The notes below the pieces were generated by a model. The model was not told where the DNA came from, did not search any database, and saw only the letters and a program-made list of their open reading frames with translations. The translations under genes and the position numbers were made by a program. A stretch of 64,000 nt of DNA from assembly GCA_947179155.2 (NCBI GenBank), contig OX359282.1, positions 1,565,001-1,629,000 on the forward strand, in the 5' to 3' direction. The DNA is from Hedera helix (taxonomy: Eukaryota > Streptophyta > Magnoliopsida > Apiales > Araliaceae). This document shows positions 1 to 10,728 of this stretch, in pieces; position 1 is the first letter of the stretch, and the number at the start of each line of letters is the position of its first letter.

Positions 1-1654
1 TTAATTATTATAAATTTGTATCGTACTTATACTAATTTGAATAGGAAAGAAACAAAACATTTTTTCTATTCTTTTTGGAGATAAGAATATTTTTAAATTT
101 GGATAATATTTAATTGATACAAATTTGGATAATACTTATACTAATATAAATTAGAAAAACATAATAGTAAAAATGATGAAATTCCAATCAAATTAAATTT
201 GTATTTTTAATTATATAGTTGATGAGACCCTTACAAACCTACAAACATTTGAACCATTGGTAGCTATTTAAATGGGCCGCGATATTTCCTTTTTTCTCAT
301 TTATTTATTTCCTTAGGATGGTATATTTGTTGATGATGAAAGAGACGGTGATGGCGTTTAAGGAGGCGATGAAGTTGAAAACCTTAATCAGCATTGCAAC
401 CGTTCCACGCCAGAAATCACGTTCATTAATATTGATTGATCCTCGTCGTTGATTATTAAGAAATAACTGATTTTTTTCTTCTTCGAATAAAGGTTAAAGA
501 AATTATTTATGTTTTATTAGGTCCATTTGTGATGAAAGTATATGGTATTTAATTGTGGCACCCTGAATTCAAATTATTTTTTATTAAAATAGGCAAGCTT
601 TTAAGAGTGTCATTGCTCCAAAGTAGAATAAAAAAGACCAAATTATAAATTTTATTGAACCAATAATATTAGGGGTCTTAAAGTCGGAGTCTTAAATAAG
701 TTCGATTTTTTTTAATATCTTTTTTATATAATAATTAAATTTGAGATCCCAAATTTAAGACCCTATGTTACTCTTTATCGATGTGAAAACTCACTAGTTC
801 TGAGTTTTGACGTTTGAAGAATCTCAAGGACTAGTTTTTTTCATTAACACCTTATATAAGTCAAAATCCTTGACCTCTGGGTGTTGAAAGAGAATTTGGA
901 TTTGTTAATTTCCAAACCAAAGACTTGTTAGCAATATCATTATTCAAATAGTCTGGAAGGTACGTGGTTTAAATTAATACATATATAATTAACGTTTTGA
1001 CAAAGAATTGAGTATAAAATTTTAATACTTATTATTATTTTTTTAAAATTTATTGAATGGATGAAAGATGCATAAATTAACATTTAGCGCTTAGGGATGA
1101 TATGAGAAATAATTAAGTCATTAATTTTTTTTCAAAAACTTTACAAATAATATATAAGAAAGAATAATTTTTTTCTTTTCTGAAAAGAGACAAAAAGAAA
1201 CGGAGTACGGAGTATAATAGAAGCGTCATATAATTCAAACAATGGCTCACTGTGAGGGTTTTGTGAGGACCACATTTTAGACTAATTATACAACTTTGAT
1301 GTTGTTATTTCAAGTTCTTGTTAATGGAAATTACTTTTCAAATAACCAACAAGAACTTTTGTTTGCATGGTTTTTCTACCAAACTTAGAGTTGGTAGCTA
1401 TAGATCCCCGTCAAATTATGTTCCTTTGGGCTGAAATACAATTCAAATCTTTAATTTTTTTTGTGCTTCTTGCAACTTAATTATAATGTTTTACACAACA
1501 GGGAAAATATCATTTCGATAAATATAATAAGTTTTAGAAGTCCTTTATGTCCAAATATGCCTACGTGAAATTCAACATTCAAAATAAAAGGTTTAAAAAT
1601 CAAATCAAACTCTCTAAGAAGGGAGTTTGTCATACATTTCACCTTACATTTTCA

Positions 1655-1662
1655 TATAAATA
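1655..1662 (+). promoter_or_regulatory. TATA box of dirigent gene 1
   Basis: TATAAATA lies 62 bp upstream of the ATG at 1717, the usual spacing for a plant core promoter with a short leader. The same box with the same spacing sits before the second dirigent copy (54900-54907), so the core promoter was duplicated with the gene. Confidence 0.7.
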
Positions 1663-1716
1663 GACACCGTATAGTCCAATCTTTTTGCTCCTCCTTAAGT
1701 CTACCGTATTTTCGCC

Positions 1717-2286
1717 ATGGCTAGTGTTCTTCCAAATATTCTAACAATTTTCATCTTTATTACATTTCTCACAATCTCAGCCACCGGAGAAAATAACACC
1801 TTTGCAAAACCCACTGATAAAATTAAACATAGCCTTCGAAAAGAAAAACTTAGCCATTTTCAAGTTTATTGGCATGACATCCTTAGTGGCCAAAAACCAA
1901 CAGCCGTGCCAATTATAGCACCACCAGAAGGATTCGAATCTGGGTTCGGATCCATGAACATGATAGATAACCCGCTAACCGAAGGACCCGAATTGAGCTC
2001 GAAATTAATAGGTAGAGCCCAAGGGCTATATGGCCTGGCATCACAACAAGGGGTGAATTTATTGATGGCTATGAACTTTGTTTTTATTGAAGGTAAGTAT
2101 AACGGGAGCACGATAACGGTGTTTGGGAGGAATGCTGTTTTTGACAAGGTCCGGGAGATGCCAGTGATTGGAGGAAGTGGGCTTTTCTGGTATGCAAGAG
2201 GTTATGTTCAAGCTAAAACTCACAACTTTGACAGTAAAACGGGAGATGCTGTTGTTGAGTATAATATTTATGTAATGCATTATTGA
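1717..2286 (+). CDS. Dirigent protein (copy 1, carries R158W)
   Basis: Single-exon ORF of 189 residues, the normal length for plant dirigent proteins. These are secreted beta-barrel proteins that steer stereoselective coupling of monolignol radicals to lignans or related products in the cell wall. Residues 1-24 form a hydrophobic signal peptide ending near SATG. The mature part has the family blocks around YWHD (51-54), GRAQGLYG (99-106), MNFVF (119-123), VFGRN (135-139) and ARGYVQA (160-166). N-glycosylation sequons are at N26 and N129. At residue 158 this copy has Trp (GLFWYARGY) where copy 2 and, from my knowledge of the family, most dirigents have Arg (FR-ARGY); CGG to TGG is a single CpG transition. 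Copy 1 also differs from copy 2 at residues 12, 36, 39 and 73. Family assignment is secure; the substrate and product cannot be told. Confidence 0.93.
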   Translation: MASVLPNILTIFIFITFLTISATGENNTFAKPTDKIKHSLRKEKLSHFQVYWHDILSGQKPTAVPIIAPPEGFESGFGSMNMIDNPLTEGPELSSKLIGRAQGLYGLASQQGVNLLMAMNFVFIEGKYNGSTITVFGRNAVFDKVREMPVIGGSGLFWYARGYVQAKTHNFDSKTGDAVVEYNIYVMHY

Positions 2287-3005
2287 TGTATACTTTAAAG
2301 AGAGACTAGTAAATCTTACTTTATCTGTTCTAAATATATAAGGTTATTATTGAAATTAATTTTGCGTATTTTTTAAATTTAAAATGAATAAATTTGCTCA
2401 ATTTTAATATATATAATGATGATTTTTTTTAAAATTTATTATTTCGTAATATTTAGTAATTGTGTAAAATCGAAGAAATATAAGATCCTCTTTCTTCATA
2501 TTTTTTCTGCTTCAAATCAATTTGCTAAACGAATTCCTTGAACTGTTCTTTAACAGTTTCATCCTCTTAATTTCTTGTTATTGATAATCAATCCTAATTC
2601 TTTACTGATTAAAAGTTTCCAACCATTATTTGTCTCCTTTCCCATATTTTTTTTTATTTGCATCTTCTATTCTTATGTTTAGTCCCACATCAAATACGTT
2701 ACTATATTTTTTCTTCTTTTATTAGTTTTGTATGCGTTTTGGAGATCTCTAAATATACGTGAGATGCAATATAAATTGGTAAGATTTGTATTTAGTCATA
2801 TAAACACACAAATAAACATACTAGTTAGAAGTAGAAGAATTAGGCAAAAAATTAGGTTACATTTCTAAACTTCTTTAAAAGATTTCGATTAATAGAAGAA
2901 GAATTAAGCCAAAATTTAAGATACATTATGAGAAAATCAAACTTTCATAAAAGAGAAGCCAAATAAAAGGTTAAATAACTCTGATTGTGGCTTACGGGGG
3001 GATAT
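2287..3005. other. Dirigent 3' flank, no gene
   Basis: AT-rich sequence with no supportable ORF. The part from about 2690 reappears at about 5040-5240 directly after the dirigent 3' remnant, with the intervening 2335-2690 missing there. So this flank belongs to a local duplication that also includes the copia fragment to its right. A GGGGGG purine run at 2996-3001 directly precedes the copia LTR and could be its polypurine tract. Confidence 0.6.
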
Positions 3006-3177
3006 CAATCCAACCTGATAATTAAGTTGTTTAGATAACCTTTGTATAGTGATAAGCTTGTTAGGTTAGTCATATATATCTACTATCTTATCTAACTAAG
3101 GTACATGTAATCTCTATATATATCATGTACTATAATCCATCAAGCTTTAGCTAATATTAATTCATTCAACATAATCA
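3006..3177 (+). repeat. Short copia LTR, forward orientation (copy a)
   Basis: About 170 bp, homologous to 5245-5417 (same strand) and to the reverse complement of 7157-7328. It contains a TATA-like CTATATATAT and ends ATAATCA. It is preceded by a G-run suggestive of a PPT. On its right side it abuts minus-strand integrase coding sequence rather than a PBS, so this is a rearranged terminal repeat. The exact left end (TATCAATC or TGATAATT) is uncertain. Confidence 0.75.
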
Positions 3178-3712
3178 AAGTTATTTTGAAAATGAATCAA
3201 CAAATAGAATAAAATATTTATTTCCATGAAATTAGGGTATCACATGCAATTAAATGTAAAATAGAGCTACTAGATTGACCGAACCCTAATAGAGGAAGCT
3301 TGCATGACTTGCCTATTTGACAAGAGGTGCATAATGGCAAGGTTTTATTTGAACTAATGGGTAACCCATTTTGAGTGATGACATGACGTAAAACGCGATC
3401 ATGTGGGTGGGCCAAGCGACGATGCCAACCATCCATACTAGTGCGTTCTGAAACAAATGTGGAATGAGAGAATTTTTGTGTAGTGCGAATAGTGTACATC
3501 CCATCCTCAGTCGGTCCGCTTAGGATTGTTTTCTTGGAGATGTGATCCTTAACAACAAAACAAGACGGATGAAATTCAAAAAATACGTTATTGTTATGAC
3601 AAAATTGTTGAACAGAAAGAAGCTTTTTAGATGCGTTAGGGACATGAAGAATATTTGGAGTCAAAATGGGCGATTATTAACATTTAAAGTAGCAGAACAA
3701 ATATGATGAATA
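3178..3712 (-). pseudogene. Ty1-copia pol fragment (GAG-pre-integrase region)
   Basis: Minus-strand remnant reading from the end of the protease region into the GAG-pre-integrase domain: NILHVPNASKKLLSVQQF, then GMYTIRTT, MDGWHRRLAHP, and a zinc-binding CTSCQIGKS. It breaks off at about 3712 where it loses similarity to the longer copy at 5418-7147. Compared with that copy it has small deletions near 3225-3240. It is a duplicate of the same rearranged element and lacks RT, so it cannot be active. Confidence 0.85.
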
Positions 3713-4438
3713 ATGATAAGTATGTTTTATTCCTATTTATTAGGTATTATTATGCTTAATTATGTGTGAGTTTTTAAGTATTTTTAGTGTGTTAGGTTAT
3801 TTATTTATTATTATGCATTATTATTATTTTTATGTATTTTTAGTATTTTTATATTATTTTTAATTATTTTATTTTATTTTGTAGAAATTAATTAAAACTT
3901 GGATGGCAAATGTGTAAATTCTGCAAGATCTAGTGCCAAGAACTAGTGGCAAGAACGTAATTATAGCAAAAAGGATGGCAGAACCATAATTAACCAATTC
4001 GGTGGCATTAATGTAAAAAAACCAAAACTCGAGGTCGCGCAATGCGTGCGAGTCAATTGGCAGCAACGTTAAACGGCGTTGTTTGCGGTTTCGGCTGAAG
4101 AAGGAAACACATATGCAATGCACGCATAGAAGACAACAACAGCAAACGAAACGACGTCGCCTTATTCATTGAAGGAAGTAACAGCCGCGCAATGCGCGGA
4201 ATAGGTGGCGTAATGCTGACGTCACCGAGCGCGTTTAATGGGTCAAATGCGTGTTAAGGCCGCGTTTGGCAGACGCGGAAATTGAGTAGAACGGGATTTT
4301 TCGAGATTTTGAGAATTAATTTGATTCCAAATTAGATTTTCATTCCACATTAGCTTATGTTTCTAATTGTACTTCTATAAATACATTACATTACGTTAGA
4401 GTATATAATTTTTTAGCAAATTATTAGATACAATTAGG

Positions 4439-4474
<36 letters not shown>

Positions 4475-4885
4475 TTTCTTATATATTATTATTATTATGT
4501 TTGGCTAATTTTCTTATTCAGTTCTAGGGAATTTCAAACCCGATTATAATTAATGGTTAAATCAATTTAGTAATATTATTTATTCTTCCTTATATGAAAT
4601 TATTTATGATAATACGTTTTAATTGTTTATTTGATATTGGGTTTGATTGATTTAATTTTAGCCTGTTGAGTTAATCAAATTATTATCAATTGCTAGATTT
4701 AGGAATTATATTACGTGTAATTGACATTGTTCCTAATCGTTGGTAGTGAATAGTGATAGATGATTACGGTCAAGCTTTTGTTTATTGCTATGGTTATCAG
4801 GATATAAGTTAAACAGTCTGAGCTTATGAGGTTGTTGCTTAGAATAATCTAATTTTCTTGTGATTAATGCTTCCATTATATTAAA
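3713..4885. other. Unassigned insertion, LTR-like
   Basis: This block separates two copies of otherwise duplicated sequence. It has a locally GC-richer centre (4030-4270, several CGCG motifs), a TATA-like CTATAAATAC at about 4375, and a pyrimidine (CT)n tract at 4440-4469, an arrangement resembling an LTR promoter and leader. I found no coding domain, matching terminal repeat or target duplication. It could be a solo LTR of an unrecognised family or a promoter fragment. Confidence 0.35.
4440..4469. repeat. (CT)n microsatellite
   Basis: About 14 uninterrupted CT units, about 65 bp downstream of a CTATAAATAC motif. CT-rich leaders are common just downstream of plant transcription starts. Confidence 0.9.
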
Positions 4886-4931
4886 TATTTATGTAATGCA
4901 TTATTTAGTATGTATAATATTAAATATTATT

Positions 4932-4992
4932 TTTTGACAGTAAAACGGGAGATGCTGTTGTTGAGTATAATATTTATGTAATGCATTATTGA
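4932..4992 (+). pseudogene. Dirigent 3'-end remnant
   Basis: The last roughly 19 codons of the dirigent gene (reading DSKTGDAVVEYNIYVMHY and the stop) followed by the same 3' flank as at 2287 onwards. A second, shorter echo of the NIYVMHY codons lies just upstream at about 4885-4906. There is no 5' coding sequence, promoter or signal peptide, so this is the tail of a third truncated duplicate. Confidence 0.9.
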
Positions 4993-5244
4993 TGTATACT
5001 TTAAAGATAGACTAGTAAATCTTACTTTATCTGTTCTAAATACGTTACTATATTTTTTCTTCTTTTATTAGTTTTTTATGCGCTTTGGAGATCTCTAAAT
5101 ATACGTGAGATGCAATATAAATTGGTAAGATTTGTATTTAGTCATGGAAACACACAAATAAACATACTACTTAGAAGTAGAAGAAATAGGCAAAAAATTA
5201 GGTTATATTTTTTTATCAGAGGATTGAGGCTTATGGGGGGATAT

Positions 5245-5417
5245 CAATCCAACTTGATAATTAAGTTGTTTAGATAACCTTTGTATAGTGATAAGCTTGC
5301 TAGGTTAGTCATACATATCTACTATCTTTATCTAACTAAGGTACGTGTAATCTCTATATATATCATGTACTGTAATCCATCAAGCTTAAGCTAATATTAA
5401 TGCATTCACAATAATCA
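5245..5417 (+). repeat. Short copia LTR, forward orientation (copy b)
   Basis: Close match to 3006-3177 and inverted relative to 7157-7328. It is preceded by a G-run (5235-5240) like a PPT. Its right end joins minus-strand integrase sequence through a short GAGTT shared with the true LTR/PBS junction on the other side. Together with 7157-7328 it makes an inverted rather than direct pair of terminal repeats. Confidence 0.8.
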
Positions 5418-7147
5418 GAGTTATTTTGAAAATGAATCAACAAATAGAATAAAATATTTATTTCCATGTACTGAAGAAATTAGGGTAGGACCCCATACAT
5501 CACATGCAACTAAATGTAAAATAAAGCTACTAGATTGACCGAACCCTAATAGAGGAATCCTGCATGACTTGCCCATTTGACAAGAGGTGCATAATGGCCA
5601 GGTTTTATTTGAACTGATGGGTTACCCATTTTGAGTGATGACATGACATAGAACGCGATCATGTGGGTAGCCCAAGCAGCAATGCCAACCATCCATACTA
5701 GTGCGTTCTGAAACAAATTCGGAAGGAGAGAATTTTTGTGTAGTACGAATAGTGTACATCCCATCCGCAGTCGGTCCGCTTAGGATTATTTTCTTGGAGA
5801 TGCGATCTTTAACAAGAAAACAAGATGGATGAAATTCAAAAAACACGTTATTGTCATAACAAAATTGTTGAACAGAAAGAAGCTTTTTAGATGCGTTAGG
5901 GACATGAAGAATATTTTGTAGTCGAAACGGGCGATTATTAAAATTTAAAGTAGCAGAAAAAATATAATGAATAGGGGCGGTATTACCATTGGCAACATTC
6001 AATTGGTCATGGCCAGAGTATTCATCAACATGGTTCATACCTGCAAGGTTTGGTGTAATATGATAATTCGCTCCCGAATCTGGGTACCACGGTAGTGAAT
6101 GGAGAGAGACATTGTTAGTTGGCAGGGACATGGAGTGATGGACAACATTGTAGGCCGACGGAGTAGAGGAGTGCGATTGAAGTGGTGGAGGGGAGGTGAT
6201 TCTTTGTGGACGATAATAACAATGGAACGAGTCATGGTTAGTGCCGCCACAGAATACACAATTTGGCCTTTAAAGTTGAGAGGATTGAAGATAGGAATTG
6301 GAGGAGTATGAAAGCCCACCCCGGTTCCCACGGCTACATCCTCGCCCACAGTGTCTGTTTTGTTGCCGCTGTCCCGTATTGACAGTTGGAGTGGAAGTTT
6401 CGGTGGAAAGTTGAAGTGCTTGAAGATTTGGTACATGAAGAAATTCATAGCTTTGACACATACCTAATAGATCGGAGTAGGGAATGGGAGTGTTGTGAAG
6501 AGAAAGTAAGGATTTCAGGTTGTCAAATATAAGTTTCAAGCCTTTGAGAACTTGAACATTAAACTCAATATCGGAGAGCGGTTGTCCGCCAGCACCGAGT
6601 TCATTGGAAACAGATTTCAAGCTTTGAAGGAAGGAAGTAATAGATTCATCTGGTGATTGTGGTTTTTGCATTACAAGATGGAGTTGGAGGATGTGAGTGG
6701 TGGAGGTATTAGTAAATGCCGTTGAGAGTGCATCCCAAACATGCTTGGATGTGGTGAGACCAATGACAAGAGGAACGACGTCTTCAGTTAGGGAGGAGAT
6801 AAGAAGACTAACCAAGAGTTGATCTTGATTATCCCATAATGTGGCTGCCAGATTTATAAGAGATTGATCTGTATCAAGAGTGGGCAGAGTAGCAGCAGGG
6901 CGTGGGATGGTACCGTCAACGCCATAAAGATTTTGGCCACAAAAGGAAAGGCTTAACTTAGGTGCGCCATAGAAAAAAGTTTTTGTGTTTGTTTGATTGA
7001 TAGGAAATAGTGGGCTTGACTGAGCGTGATGGTGGTTGGAGGAGCTGGATTTGGGGTGATGAGTGGCTTTAAAATGGAGGAGGAGGGTGAAAAGTCAACC
7101 ATGGGAAAGTAAAAAAAGAAACGTGAGTTATAAGGCTCTGATACCAA
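5418..7147 (-). pseudogene. Ty1-copia gag-pol remnant (gag, PR, pre-integrase)
   Basis: Read on the minus strand from 7100 down. The gag N-terminus comes first, then a UBN2/copia gag core (6270-6815: SKHVWDALSTAFT, LLGMCQSYEF) ending in an Arg/Gly-rich tail. A CCHC-like CVFCGGTNHDSFHC follows, then the aspartic protease active site WYPDSGANYH, the GAG-pre-integrase domain with CTSCQMGKS, and the first residues of the integrase core (GNKYFILFVDSFS) near 5430-5475. Several frameshifts break it and it stops at the inverted LTR. RT and RNase H are absent. It is a dead, internally deleted element. Confidence 0.88.
7134..7146 (-). other. Copia primer binding site (tRNA-Met type)
   Basis: On the minus strand this reads TGGTATCAGAGCC, complementary to the 3' end of initiator tRNA-Met, about 10 nt inside the LTR at 7157-7328. 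It fixes the element's orientation as minus and shows that the right-hand LTR is the true 5' LTR. Confidence 0.9.
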
Positions 7148-7156
7148 AAAAAACTC

Positions 7157-7328
7157 TGATTATGGTGAATGAATTAATATTAGCTTAAGCTTGATGGATT
7201 ACAATACATGATATATATAGAGATTACACATACCTTAGTTAGATAAGATAGTAGATATGTATGACTAACCTAATAAGCTTAGCACTATACAAAGGTTATC
7301 TAAACAACTTAATTATCAGGTTAGATTG
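7157..7328 (-). repeat. Short copia 5' LTR (minus orientation)
   Basis: About 162-172 bp, the reverse complement of the 3006 and 5245 repeats, followed on the minus strand by the PBS. Similarity to the inverted partner extends about 15 bp beyond the TGATAATT start, so the real LTR edge probably lies there. Confidence 0.85.
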
Positions 7329-7681
7329 ATAAGGTTTTCATAAAAATTCTCATAGAATTGAGAATGAAGTTTTCATTTTGAACACGTTAGATTCTGAATT
7401 AGTAATTGCATCCAATTTTCAAAAAAAAAAAAATCCCAATTATTCCGTGTTTTTTATTTTTGGAATGGAATATTTATGAAATATTCATGAATAGGATCAA
7501 ACCTTATTACAGGGTATTTATATGAGGTTCCTATTTCTTATTTTTAAGAAAATCCTGAGGGCTTAGTTGATCTATGATTTTTTTTTTTATCTTTCGTTTT
7601 CTTTTCATTTGTTTCAAGAAATATGTTGATCAATTTTGATTCTTTCTTTTTCTCTTGATTCTTTTTCGATTAAGATGCATA
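7329..7681. other. AT-rich spacer, nothing recognised
   Basis: Homopolymer-rich sequence between the copia remnant and the next LTR. No ORF, RNA gene or repeat pair was seen. Confidence 0.5.
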
Positions 7682-8762
7682 TGTAACGCCCCCAAAATTC
7701 CCGCACTAGCTACAACGGACCTTGTGCATTAAACTTTATACATTTATCAATTTAACAAATTATCCCATAATCATATTGGTTGAATTCGTCTTATTTTAGA
7801 CTATACATCAAAAATTTCTTGTAACTTTGTCCCTGGGTCTTAAATTGATCTTGGTCTCATTATTTATACAAGTATCAACTTGTAGTTCATCCGTATAAAT
7901 GAATAAAACCATATATAACAGTCCAATTTTAACCTTAAGATTTAAATATTCTATAACTTTACATATTCCAAGATTCACGATATTAAATCATTATGACGGT
8001 TCTTGGGAACAGAGAATCTCACGATGAATGTTTATATCTTCATCTGTGATAAATGTTTGCATCTTTATTCATAACAAATAGTTGCATCTTTGTCCGGTAT
8101 AAAATTCTTTTTATCCGTACAGAGTATACCCAACTAGTTAAAACCTTCACTCGAAATATATTTGTTTATAGTGATATCTCTTCATATCAATAATCCTACT
8201 TATCTTACATTCAGAATAGTAATAACAAGTTATACCTGAGTCTGAGGAACCTAACGATGGATTTGACCAGTCAACATCGATTAGTCCTGTCTCGGATGTA
8301 TAGTACTCACAAGTCATTTACTGATCATCATTCAGATAAATAGATCATTATCAATACTATTTTAAGTTTTAACAATTCTAAGTTATATCAAAATAAAGAT
8401 ATAACAACATTCTGATGATAGAAATTTATATCATTCATTTAATATTCGGTTACATGATTTTCTTGTTCGTATTACAACATTCATTAAGACTTTATACAAA
8501 TACAAGTAATAAAGCAAGAAAACATAATCTACGCTTCATCTTTATGTTCATGACCTTCTTAACGTTCTTCATTAACTGCAAATAAAATTTTATTCACAAG
8601 AATGAGCACGACAGCTCAGCAAGTCTAACATATAGCACATACGCAGTTTATGCTTGCATATAAACTTTAACATGCCTTGACTGAATATAATTCTCCATTT
8701 AATATCACATATAACTCACATTCTAACAATTTATATCACATGGACACACAAGGAGGGAAGAA
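7682..8762 (-). mobile_element. Old Ty3-gypsy solo LTR, left half (split by element A)
   Basis: It begins TGTAACGCCCCCAAAA, the reverse complement of the GGGGGCGTTACA end of the D-family LTR, and follows that LTR with many substitutions. It includes the conserved TGAGC/GCTCA hairpin region near 8610-8630. Element A interrupts it at 8763 and it resumes at 20855. The bases before it, GCATA (7677-7681), match GTATA after the far end (23370-23374) with one difference, consistent with a decayed 5-bp target duplication of one solo LTR of about 3.6 kb. Confidence 0.8.
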
Positions 8763-10251
8763 TGTTACAATCCGAAATTTTGAATATATTTTATAAGAAT
8801 TTAATATATATAAAATTCTTATTATAAGACGAAACGGGTCAAATGAATAAAATATATATTTAATTTGGAATATGTGATATCTGTGGTGGATAAAATTTGT
8901 ATATATTTAAATGTGAAATATATACAATTATTTTAAAAGGAAATTTAATAGTTAATTAAAACTATTAATTAATTAATTGGAATTAGTTATGAAGTTGTAT
9001 TATGTTATGAAAAATATGGTTATGTGTATTATATATACACCTATATTTGAAAAATTGGGAATTTATAGTTAAATAAACTATTGAATTCATTGATTTGAAT
9101 TAACCAAGGAAATGACATATGAGAACCAAGAAAAATTAATAAATCAATATTAACTAATTGGTATTGAGTTAAGATTATAATATAGATTAATATAATTTGG
9201 AAGCCTTGAATGGCAATGGAGTCTTTATGAATTAAATTTCATAAAAGTGTAATTAATTAATTTAAATAAAATAGTGAATTAATGAATATATATTATATTA
9301 TGCCAAACAGAAATAAATTAAATATGAAATGAGGGAAGTAATTCATTAATATTTATTAATGGATGAATATGTTAACTTTAATTAATTGAATAAAGAAAGT
9401 TATTTTCTTTTATTTAGTTAATGTTGAGGATTATGTTACACTAATTAAAAATGTAACATAAATAAGGGTATAATATTTAATATTATATAAAATTGAGGTG
9501 AATTAAATATTATGAATGGTTCAATACATAAAATGTGTAATTGGAACCAAATGTGTAAATTAAATTCATAATTTGAATTTTGATTTAATTGTTAATGTAT
9601 TTAATATCATATTAAGTGAATGTGAATTGAAAATATGGAATAAAGGAACAATATTTATTAAGTAAATATTGCATGTTTAAAATTAGTAAATTGAAATAAT
9701 ATTTAATTTACGGTTAAAGATATTAAATTAGTATATTTTAAATAAAATTGCATAAAACAATTTATGGAGAGAAAGAGGTAATTTATTTATGAAATATTGA
9801 TTGGATAAATTAAATTAGTGGTGTAAAATAATTAATTAAGTGAATATTAATTATTTTTAAAATTGTGATTCGTGTTACAAAAAGTGTTAATATAAATTGT
9901 GAATTTATTTCGTGGTTGTAAAATGAACTTGTACATAATTATAAATGTACAAGTATTTGGGTATGATTTATGAAACCATTAAACTAAAAATTTAGTGGGA
10001 TGTATTATTAAATTTAATTAAGCCAAAAGATACATTTTGAGTTAACTCAAATTTGGACCCAATAAATATTATTCTAAAGCAAGCCAAACCTTAGTGCGTA
10101 AAATAAAAACCCAGTGAGACACTCAATTGGGGACTTCACTTCGGTAGAAATAGGAGGGTAATGTCAGCAAACTTGTAGCTGGAAAATGGGACTTTACCAG
10201 GTGAGAGGGGCTGCTATGAAGTGGAATTGTAGGGGCTAAATGTGTGATCTG

Positions 10252-10728
10252 TCAGAGATCTTCTAGGGGCCAAAGCTGCTCGAGGTTTGGCAGGTGATGG
10301 ATGGTGTTTGACAGCCAATTTTGTGGCTGATGTGCAGGTGTCGGCAGCTTCTTTTGGGCTGTGGGAGATGACAGTTTAGAGCTGCTATAGGAGGGAGTTA
10401 AGGGAGCAGTAGGGGGTCTTTTAGGGGCCATGTACTGATGAGATAAGGGGAGGAGGTACTCTTGTAAAAGCCCAGCCATATTTAGCATTCTAATTTTGCT
10501 GAGTAAACTAGTGAGCATCCAATAGAAGTTGATATTGAGAGAAAAAGGAGCACTCCGCAGAATAGAAGAAGGAAAAGAAGGCCAGGGGCTCATACTCTGG
10601 CATCTAACAACCAATATCAAGATCACTCCAAGCATCACCCTACCAAGATCTCTAGAAAACAAAGTATGAGCAAGTGAGCCACCAACTGAGCCTAAGTAGA
10701 GCAATAGAGAGTTCGGTGGGCAGAGCAA
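10252..10728 (-). other. Antisense ORF in GC-richer LTR island (possible captured sequence)
   Basis: An uninterrupted 158-codon minus-strand frame in the part of the LTR whose composition differs most from its surroundings, repeated identically at 17410-17886. The translation starts hydrophobic (SLLLYLGSVGG), has a second apolar stretch (RVMLGVILILVV), then becomes Pro/Ser-rich. I recognise no family. The composition step suggests a host sequence captured into the LTR, but an open frame of this length can occur by chance and the two copies are not independent evidence. Confidence 0.25.

Larger units (their letters stand above)
1..2315. repeat. Segmental duplication, copy 1 (dirigent locus)
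   Basis: This stretch is repeated almost base for base at 52844-55557 and includes the upstream region, promoter and coding sequence of the dirigent gene. The window opens inside the copy, so its left edge is unseen. Copy 2 carries extra sequence between the conserved GGGCTGAAATAC and ACACAACAGGG blocks (about 300 bp with a 20-C tract) that copy 1 lacks. Homology ends shortly after the stop codon, where copy 2 is interrupted by an LTR at 55558. The non-coding flanks are nearly as similar as the gene, which points to a fairly recent duplication. Confidence 0.9.

Noticed and set aside
1866..2280. Antisense ORFs over dirigent gene 1 (and 55111-55525 over gene 2)
   Set aside because: Shadows of the dirigent coding frame; no domain or promoter of their own.
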